Positions 7,299 through 11,951 of a stretch of DNA of 11,951 bases are shown here, piece by piece; within the stretch, counting starts at the first letter, position 1; every line of letters begins with the position of its first letter. This DNA is from JADJOY01 sp964450125 (GTDB lineage: Bacteria; JADJOY01). The stretch is taken from assembly GCA_964450125.1 (NCBI GenBank), contig CAYVDO010000254.1:1-11951 (forward strand), given 5' to 3'. The translations under genes were made by a program, and so were the position numbers. The notes under the pieces were generated by a model. The model was not told the DNA's origin. It saw only the letters and a list, made by a program, of their open reading frames with translations, and did no database searches.

Positions 7299-7617
7299 GG
7301 GAACCTCCCCGGAAGATACGAAGTTTACCACCGCGCCGCGGATGGTCCACTCCAGGACCTTAGGCGAGCCGACCGCCCGTCCGGCCAAATCTGCCTCGCG
7401 TTACGGGGATAGCTCCTGTAGAGTGCCGTCCGGCCCTCCCTCGACCTGCGATTTTCGAGCGCCAACTTTCGTAGCGGTGTGTCCTTGCTCTCATACTCAC
7501 CGGCTCCCCACACATCAGGGTGGAACCATACTCCTCCATCCGCGTTGGGTCGTCGACCAAGTCGCTGCATTCAAGCCTTGGAAGAACTGCTAATCTGAAT
7601 CAGGAGGCACGAGCCAA
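7299..7617. other. Divergent intergenic region between recombinase and lipoprotein genes
   Basis: This 319-base stretch should hold promoters for both flanking genes, though no consensus pair was convincing. A 10-bp direct repeat CCGTCCGGCC occurs at 7377-7386 and 7426-7435. Attachment sites of large serine integrases usually lie next to the integrase gene, so this is where I would look for one. An 81-codon open frame on the minus strand (7570-7325), with AAGG 5 bases before its ATG, could be a small gene ahead of the recombinase, but nothing in its sequence is recognisable. Confidence 0.4.
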
Positions 7618-8367
7618 ATGGTTACCAAGCGCGTCTCGTTCAACCGCTCGCTAATAACTTTGCAAACATCGCTCACATCACTGAAGCGGACGGTTCCTCT
7701 ATTTCTCGTTCTCGTATTTCTCGCACTGAATGGCTGCCTTGCAATCGGCAACACTACAACCGTAAACAACCCATCCATCGTGAGTCTTCCGGTAGAGATT
7801 AGAGCCGAGATTGGAGATCACGCGATTGACGCGGCTGAGCAGGCCGTTCACGAGTACCTAAAAGCCTTCAACGGACCGCTGGACCAGCTCAAAACGGAAA
7901 CGGCAGTTTCTCGCGGGCTCGAAGCCGCCCGCAGTGCCGCGCCGAGTGAATCCTTGACCCCAGAGCAGGAGCGCGACCTCAAAAGCGCACTTTCCGCGGA
8001 CATCGCAAGAATTGCAAATCAGCGCGCGACACCCCCAAAACAGCTACCCAATGGGGACCCTTCGGCGGCGCTCGACGTGCCCCAGGGCGTGACGCGGGTT
8101 TGGGTATTCTTTCAGGATCCTTCCGCAGAAAGTGCCACAGCTTGTCGAAAGATCGACTCCTTTACACGCGCGGCCTTCATAGAAAACTTTCAATCTCTTC
8201 GAGCCAACGCCCATCACGAGGGGAAAGAAATGATCATCACCGCGGCAGGCGCAGGTCCCGCGGATTGGCTTCAACTCTACATTAAGTATCGGGGACAGGC
8301 TCTGGATCACACGTGGTACTGGTGTGGCGGTGAACGTCAGGAGGGCGCACTCGTCCCCCTCGACTAA
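7618..8367 (+). CDS. Putative lipoprotein of unknown function
   Basis: The product is 249 residues. The ATG at 7618 follows AGGAGG (7602-7607) with a 10-base spacer. The N-terminus has basic residues, a hydrophobic core (about 26-37, PLFLVLVFLAL) and a lipobox L-N-G-C with C40 as the predicted lipidated residue, so the mature protein should be membrane-anchored outside the cytoplasm. Lipidation is expected at the inner or outer membrane of a Gram-negative cell. The mature part has a charged helical segment (about 75-150) and a C-terminal domain with strands (VTRVWVFFQ, KEMIITAAG, WLQLYIKYR) and two cysteines (in ATACRK and WYWCGG) that may form a disulfide. I do not recognise the family. Base composition is visibly less GC-rich than the left block, suggesting separate acquisition. 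It stands alone between divergent and convergent neighbours. Confidence 0.75.
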   Translation: MVTKRVSFNRSLITLQTSLTSLKRTVPLFLVLVFLALNGCLAIGNTTTVNNPSIVSLPVEIRAEIGDHAIDAAEQAVHEYLKAFNGPLDQLKTETAVSRGLEAARSAAPSESLTPEQERDLKSALSADIARIANQRATPPKQLPNGDPSAALDVPQGVTRVWVFFQDPSAESATACRKIDSFTRAAFIENFQSLRANAHHEGKEMIITAAGAGPADWLQLYIKYRGQALDHTWYWCGGERQEGALVPLD

Positions 8368-8466
8368 TGGCTCCCTGCCGAAAGAGAGCCACAGCACCTA
8401 CACCCGATACGACAGTCATTCCCTTAAATTTGGAGGGGCTTCCGAGCCACCCGAGCCAGCATGAGT

Positions 8467-9726
8467 TCACCCTATCGCGACACTCCGGCCATACCGTTCC
8501 CTTGATCGCACTACGATCTCATCCCTCAGCGAGGCGCCGATTCCTGAGGCCGGTAGCGTCGTCGCGCTGAACGGACGCGACGGCATCCCGTCGATCAGCA
8601 TCTTCAGGTACACGTCGTAGTTGGGCAGGCGGATGAGATCCTCCTCGGTCACGACGGGCAAGAACTCGTTTGCCAACATCCTGGCGTCCTCGGCCCCGAC
8701 CCGGAACGAGATCATCGTTCCTGCATTCCCGAACACAGCGGCTCGGATTTCCTCCTCAAGCTGCCCGAGGTACTGGTGTGCGAGCGTGAGGTACAGGCCA
8801 TATTTCCTTGACTCCGCGAGAGCGTCGGCGAACGCAAGCGTCACGAAGCTGTGGAACTCGTCGACATAGAGATGGAATAGCTTCCGGTCGACCTCGGGGA
8901 TGTCGGCGCGGCTTGCCGCTGCAAGCTGCATCTGGCTCACGAGGACTGAGCCCAGGAAGGCAGCGTTGTCCTCGCCGACCTTGCCCTTGGCGAGGTTGAC
9001 GATGATGACCTTGCCCTCGTCCATCGCGCCCCGAACGCTGAAGGTGTTCGTGGACTGGCCCAGGATGTTTCGCAAGGGCAGCGCTGTTCGAAGCTGACCG
9101 ACCTTGTTCAGGATCGGCGCGATCGCGTCCGACTGCGATCGGTACGAGAGCTTCTGAAACTCGTTACGCCAGAACTCCAGAATCTCGTCGCCCTCGATCC
9201 GAGGTAGCACCGCCTTGCGGAAGTCCGTGTCGGTGAGCAGCCGCGAGATGTCGAGGAGCGTGCTGCCCGGATACTGCACCAGTGTGAACAGGACATGCCG
9301 AAGCACGTGTTCCAGCCTTGGTCCCCAGTACGTCGGCCAGATCTTCTTGAAGATCGAGATGAGACCCGAGACCACGAGGTGACGTTGAGTGGGCGCCACC
9401 TTTCGGAGTGGGTTGAAGGCGACCGGGTGATCCAGGTCCGCGGCGTTGATGTAGATGACGTCATCAATGCGATCGCGTGGAACGCGATCCAAGATCGCTT
9501 CCGCGAGATCGCCGTGAGGATCAATGAGACCGACACCGACGCCCTCCGCGATGTCGGCAATCGCCATGTTCAACAGGAGGGTTGACTTCCCAGCACCCGT
9601 CTTTCCCAACATGTAGACGTGTCCGCCGCGGTCGCGCTCTTGAATCCCAAACACCCGCCGATCCCTTCGGAAGTTTGTGACTCCAATGCGTGAAGAGCGC
9701 TGATTGTCCGAGGTTCGTCTCACCAT
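8467..9726 (-). CDS. VirD4/TraG-like (HerA/FtsK superfamily) DNA-pumping ATPase
   Basis: The product is 419 residues from the ATG at 9726-9724, chosen because the recognisable sequence (GVTNFRRDRRVFGIQERDR) begins soon after. A GAAGG lies almost against this start, and an upstream ATG at 9828 would add 34 residues including a weak hydrophobic stretch. Walker A is GKTGAGKST (41-49), followed by LIDPHGDL. Walker B is FHLYVDEFHSF with D289-E290, then the motif LAHQY (around 318). The strings WGPRLEHVLRH, IAPILNKVGQ and PFSATTLP are hallmarks of a T4SS-type DNA-binding/TraM-recognition ATPase family. Such hexameric ATPases move DNA during conjugation or related transfer. This form lacks clear membrane helices, so it is probably cytoplasmic. 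No relaxase or mating-pore gene is in the window. It is divergent from the DUF2958-radC pair and convergent with the lipoprotein gene, 99 bases apart. Confidence 0.88.
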   Translation of the reverse strand: MVRRTSDNQRSSRIGVTNFRRDRRVFGIQERDRGGHVYMLGKTGAGKSTLLLNMAIADIAEGVGVGLIDPHGDLAEAILDRVPRDRIDDVIYINAADLDHPVAFNPLRKVAPTQRHLVVSGLISIFKKIWPTYWGPRLEHVLRHVLFTLVQYPGSTLLDISRLLTDTDFRKAVLPRIEGDEILEFWRNEFQKLSYRSQSDAIAPILNKVGQLRTALPLRNILGQSTNTFSVRGAMDEGKVIIVNLAKGKVGEDNAAFLGSVLVSQMQLAAASRADIPEVDRKLFHLYVDEFHSFVTLAFADALAESRKYGLYLTLAHQYLGQLEEEIRAAVFGNAGTMISFRVGAEDARMLANEFLPVVTEEDLIRLPNYDVYLKMLIDGMPSRPFSATTLPASGIGASLRDEIVVRSRERYGRSVAIG

Positions 9727-9833
9727 GCCTTCATCGTAGGCGGTACGTCGATTCGCACAAAGGAAGGCGATCAACCGACCGAGCAGCAATTTTGCCCATC
9801 TTCTGTGATTTCGGGGAATCCGTACCATTGAAA

Positions 9834-9857
9834 GCAGCACCGAATCATCGGTGCTGC
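9834..9857. repeat. Perfect 10-bp inverted repeat in the DUF2958 leader
   Basis: GCAGCACCGA (9834-9843) and TCGGTGCTGC (9848-9857) are exact reverse complements around the loop ATCA. The repeat lies in the 159-base divergent region between the ATPase and DUF2958 genes and ends 28 bases before the DUF2958 ATG. It may be an operator serving both directions or a leader hairpin. Confidence 0.6.
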
Positions 9858-9885
9858 ACCCGAAACCACAGGAGGCTACGCCGTG

Positions 9886-10245
9886 ATGGACAAGCAACAG
9901 ATATTGCCGAAGGAAGTAGCAGCGAAGCTCGCACCTCTTGGGTCAACCGAGAACACTCCCGACCCACTCGTGACCCTGAAGTTCTTCACGCCCTGGACAA
10001 GCTGGACGTGGTACGCAACCGAAGGAAGCGCAGAGGATGGAGACGGGAACATCGTTCCCTTCGATGATTCAAAAGCTTCCGACGTACGGTTCTTCGGTCT
10101 CGTCGATGGCCACGAGTGCGAGCTGGGGTACTGGGTCCTGTCGGAACTTCTCGAAGTCCGGGGACCTGGTGGGCTCACGATCGAGCGAGACCTGTACTGG
10201 TCTCCAACATCGCTCAGCACAGTGCGCGAGAGCATCGGTCGATGA
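9886..10245 (+). CDS. DUF2958 family protein
   Basis: The product is 119 residues from the ATG at 9886; a GTG one codon earlier (9883) is equally possible. GGAGG (9871-9875) serves either start. The sequence carries the DUF2958 pattern: an N-terminal LPKEVAAKLAPLGSTE, then DPLVTLKFFTP..SWTWYATEG (about 27-47), VRFFGLVDGHECELGYW (about 67-83) and a tail RGPGGLTIERDLYW. The biochemical role of the family is unknown; members are short cytoplasmic proteins frequent on plasmids and integrative elements, often near antirestriction, RadC or conjugation genes. Its stop overlaps the next start as ATGA, so it is translationally coupled to the downstream short RadC. The length is normal and the sequence appears intact. 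Confidence 0.9.
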   Translation: MDKQQILPKEVAAKLAPLGSTENTPDPLVTLKFFTPWTSWTWYATEGSAEDGDGNIVPFDDSKASDVRFFGLVDGHECELGYWVLSELLEVRGPGGLTIERDLYWSPTSLSTVRESIGR

Positions 10246-10700
10246 CCCCCGCACCCACAAGGAGGCAGCGGAGGTCAATGAGGTTGACGCTCGACCTTCC
10301 CATCGTCTGCGAGGCGGAGTCCGATGTGAGGTACTCCTCGCCACATATCCTCGCTGATCTGTTCCGGGAGGAGGCCAGAGCCGACCGGGAATGCTTCTGG
10401 GTGCTCCATCTGAACACGAACCACCAGATCCTCGAACGGGATCCCGTGTCGGTGGGGACCGTGAGGGCCGCCCTCGTTCACCCGCGTGAAGTCTTCAAGA
10501 AGGCGATCCTGAACGGGGCGAACGGCATCATCACGGTCCACAACCACCCGAGCGGTAGCCTCGCGTCGTCCGCAGAAGACGTCGAGATCCGGCGCCGACT
10601 CGACCAGGCCGGCGACATCATCGGGATCAAGGTGTTCGATCATCTCATCATCACGCCCTGCGGCGACTTCTACTCGCACTCACGAGCGATTCCACTTTGA
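10242..10700 (+). CDS. radC: Short RadC-type JAB domain protein
   Basis: The product is 152 residues. The ATG at 10242 overlaps the DUF2958 stop (ATGA); a second in-frame ATG at 10278 is an alternative. It consists almost only of the JAB/MPN domain, with an intact JAMM motif: E83 (in HPREVF), H100-x-H102-P-S-G and D113. The N-terminal helical and helix-hairpin-helix parts of full RadC are missing, as in plasmid and prophage relatives such as YeeS/YkfG of E. coli. It shares VHPREVF and HNHPSG with the longer RadC at 2273-3079 but differs elsewhere, so the two are paralogues from separate sources rather than a recent duplication. The family's exact activity is unresolved. Coupling to DUF2958 suggests a joint role in the element's DNA maintenance. 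Confidence 0.92.
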   Translation: MTPAPTRRQRRSMRLTLDLPIVCEAESDVRYSSPHILADLFREEARADRECFWVLHLNTNHQILERDPVSVGTVRAALVHPREVFKKAILNGANGIITVHNHPSGSLASSAEDVEIRRRLDQAGDIIGIKVFDHLIITPCGDFYSHSRAIPL

Positions 10701-10763
10701 GTGGAACAGGCCGATCAACAAGCTCGGTGCTGCCAGGCGCGGGCGTGGTGATCACGCGTTTAA

Positions 10764-10792
10764 GAGGGAAGCATATAACATATGCTTCCCTC
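10764..10792. repeat. Perfect 13-bp inverted repeat between convergent genes
   Basis: GAGGGAAGCATAT (10764-10776) and ATATGCTTCCCTC (10780-10792) are exact reverse complements around the 3-base loop AAC. It lies 63 bases after the short radC stop and 138 bases from the 3' end of the convergent membrane-protein gene. A bidirectional terminator is likely, although T-tracts are weak on both sides; the AT-rich centre would also suit an operator. It marks the start of an AT-richer stretch. The 230 bases between the two genes otherwise show no gene. Confidence 0.6.
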
Positions 10793-10930
10793 ATCATGTT
10801 TCATATCGAATCCAGCCCCCTCATCGCTTGCGCAATCGGCTGCGCGCGAACCGTCGCCAAACGCCACAACAGACGCGCACGACGAGCACGCCTAACATTC
10901 AGACGTTCAGACTGGATGACTCTGCGTTCA

Positions 10931-11440
10931 CTAAATCTCTCGCGATCGAATTCGACCCGGAAAACCGAAGATTACGATGTACAACAAGAGACCACAAACC
11001 ACACCATAATAATACACGAGAATTCGAGAATCTGACAGGCCAACATATCCAAACACAAGAATTGAAAATGTAGACGACAATACGCACTCGCCCGCCGGAA
11101 TATCGACATCATACATTCGGACGAGACTCACGGTTCCCATTGCAATCATGCCCCATATCAAAGACATAACGAATCGCGGCCAGAGAGAGTCGGGGCTCAT
11201 GATATTGATGAACTCTCGTCGAAAAACGAAAAGAAACGTCATGCAAATGAGTGGGAGTAGTGCTCCTGCCGCGGCGCGGACGCCTTGGAATGTATCCTTG
11301 CGGAAGGCACTCGACACAAGATGGACAATTAGTCCGAGGAGAAAAACTGGAGTGCCGATTACCGTCACTGGATGAAGGACTGATTGAATCAGCTCGGTCC
11401 CCCAGTTACGCAACGCATTGAGATATTCTGGTTCCATCAT
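10931..11440 (-). CDS. Hypothetical multi-pass membrane protein
   Basis: The product is 169 residues. The ATG (11440-11438) is followed by a second ATG codon and preceded by GAGGTG about 5 bases upstream on the minus strand. Five hydrophobic helices are predicted by eye: about residues 24-45, 55-73, 88-107, 116-134 and 139-160; the C-terminus is basic (GRIRSREI). No catalytic motif or known family is recognised. The gene and its 3' flank are markedly AT-richer than the rest of the window, with different codon use, indicating a separate origin. It lies 81 bases downstream of the nuclease-like gene on the same strand and could be co-transcribed with it, perhaps as an inner-membrane partner. The open frame, helices and ribosome-binding site make it a credible gene. 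Confidence 0.6.
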   Translation of the reverse strand: MMEPEYLNALRNWGTELIQSVLHPVTVIGTPVFLLGLIVHLVSSAFRKDTFQGVRAAAGALLPLICMTFLFVFRREFINIMSPDSLWPRFVMSLIWGMIAMGTVSLVRMYDVDIPAGECVLSSTFSILVFGYVGLSDSRILVYYYGVVCGLLLYIVIFGFPGRIRSREI

Positions 11441-11521
11441 ATCACCTCGAATGCAAGGGTGAATCCGCAAGCTGTGTCGATTGTGGATTTTGACTTCTTC
11501 ACCATACCTATGCTGCTATTC

Positions 11522-11951
11522 CTATGCCTTCATCTTTCGAAAGCTATCCAGGATAACCCGCGCCACCGCCTCGCGCTTCGCCGCCTGCGCCGCTTCGTCC
11601 TCGACCGGCTCATACTTGACCTTGACCCTGTAGCCCTTGACGCGCTGCTCTCTGCTCTTCCGGCAAGCGGCGTGGGTGTCAAGACGGAACAGCAGTTCCT
11701 CCGGCTTCATGAAGACCACGCGGTCGCGGTCGCCTGAAGCGAGACTGTCCAAGATCAACGCCCTCGCCTTGTCGAGAGTGCGCTTCTCGGGGGAGCAGAC
11801 GATCACTTCGTGATACCCGGATCCGAGGCACTTCTCGACGTTCGCGAGCTCATGCGCTGCCGGCGTCGTCAGCGTGATCTCGCACGCGATGCGGAGATCG
11901 TCGCGTTCGATCCCGACATCAACCAGGCCACCCTCCGGTACCGACTGCTCG
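11522..11951 (-). CDS. C-terminal part of a protein with a nuclease-like (PD-(D/E)xK-type?) domain, partial
   Basis: The frame is open from the window's right edge (11950) to TAG at 11522-11524, giving 142 residues without a start, so the gene continues outside. The visible part begins with GGLVDVGIE, then RIACEITLTT, AHELANVEKCL and a strand HEVIVCSPEKRTL, ending in a charged, Lys/Arg-rich tail. The order D (residue 11), E24-I-T, then a Glu/Lys-containing helix resembles the core of restriction-endonuclease-like folds. From memory, similar GxVDV / ACEISVTT / HELxNxxKCL segments occur at the C-terminus of proteins linked to VirD4-like ATPases on mobile elements; this is recollection, not a search. 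The N-terminal domain cannot be seen. A nuclease role is an inference; the coding frame itself is well supported. Confidence 0.6.
   Translation of the reverse strand, partial: EQSVPEGGLVDVGIERDDLRIACEITLTTPAAHELANVEKCLGSGYHEVIVCSPEKRTLDKARALILDSLASGDRDRVVFMKPEELLFRLDTHAACRKSREQRVKGYRVKVKYEPVEDEAAQAAKREAVARVILDSFRKMKA

Noticed and set aside
7325..7570. 81-codon minus-strand frame just upstream of the recombinase
   Set aside because: It has a weak ribosome-binding site and some protein-like sequence, but no recognisable family or other support; mentioned under the intergenic region only.
1..11951. tRNA, rRNA, CRISPR array or insertion sequence
   Set aside because: No tRNA-type T-arm, rRNA segment, regularly spaced repeats, or transposase with terminal repeats was seen by eye; a short or divergent RNA gene could still be missed.

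Overview
The window looks like accessory DNA, such as a plasmid or an integrated mobile element, from a GC-rich and probably Gram-negative bacterium. The left half is very GC-rich with G/C-biased third codon positions. One protein on the right carries a lipoprotein signal peptide. Gene content (ArdC-type antirestriction domain, two RadC-family proteins, DUF2958, a VirD4/TraG-type DNA-pumping ATPase, a large serine recombinase) is typical of conjugative or integrative elements. I cannot name the species; a myxobacterial/deltaproteobacterial-type host is only a guess. No rRNA, tRNA, CRISPR array or relaxase is visible.

Left block (1-5691, all on +). A hairpin-rich leader precedes a 160-residue protein with an internal duplication. 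Next come a 255-residue protein that looks like two tandem OB-fold (SSB-like) units and a translationally coupled 77-residue protein. A 424-base structured non-coding stretch follows, then a full-length RadC, a 231-base hairpin-rich spacer, and the most striking gene: an ArdC-type protein (ssDNA-binding domain plus HExxH zincin) fused in frame to a complete DNA polymerase III beta sliding clamp (DnaN). A 10-N assembly gap interrupts the clamp. The bases on each side suggest the two contigs really overlap by 3 bases, which restores one open frame of 745 codons. A clear intrinsic terminator closes the block. Together these genes suggest a cassette that acts on incoming or replicating element DNA: coating single strands, evading restriction and recruiting the replisome.

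Middle (5757-8367). A large serine recombinase points left, tail to tail with the clamp gene. Across a divergent 319-base intergenic region is a lower-GC gene for an unrecognised lipoprotein.

Right block (8467-11951). A 419-residue cytoplasmic VirD4/TraG-like ATPase (-) is divergent from an overlapping pair (+), DUF2958 and a short RadC-type JAB protein, with a perfect hairpin between them. A perfect 13-bp inverted repeat lies between the RadC gene and a convergent AT-richer stretch. That stretch encodes a five-helix membrane protein (-) and, at the right edge, the C-terminal part of a protein with a nuclease-like domain (-), running off the window.
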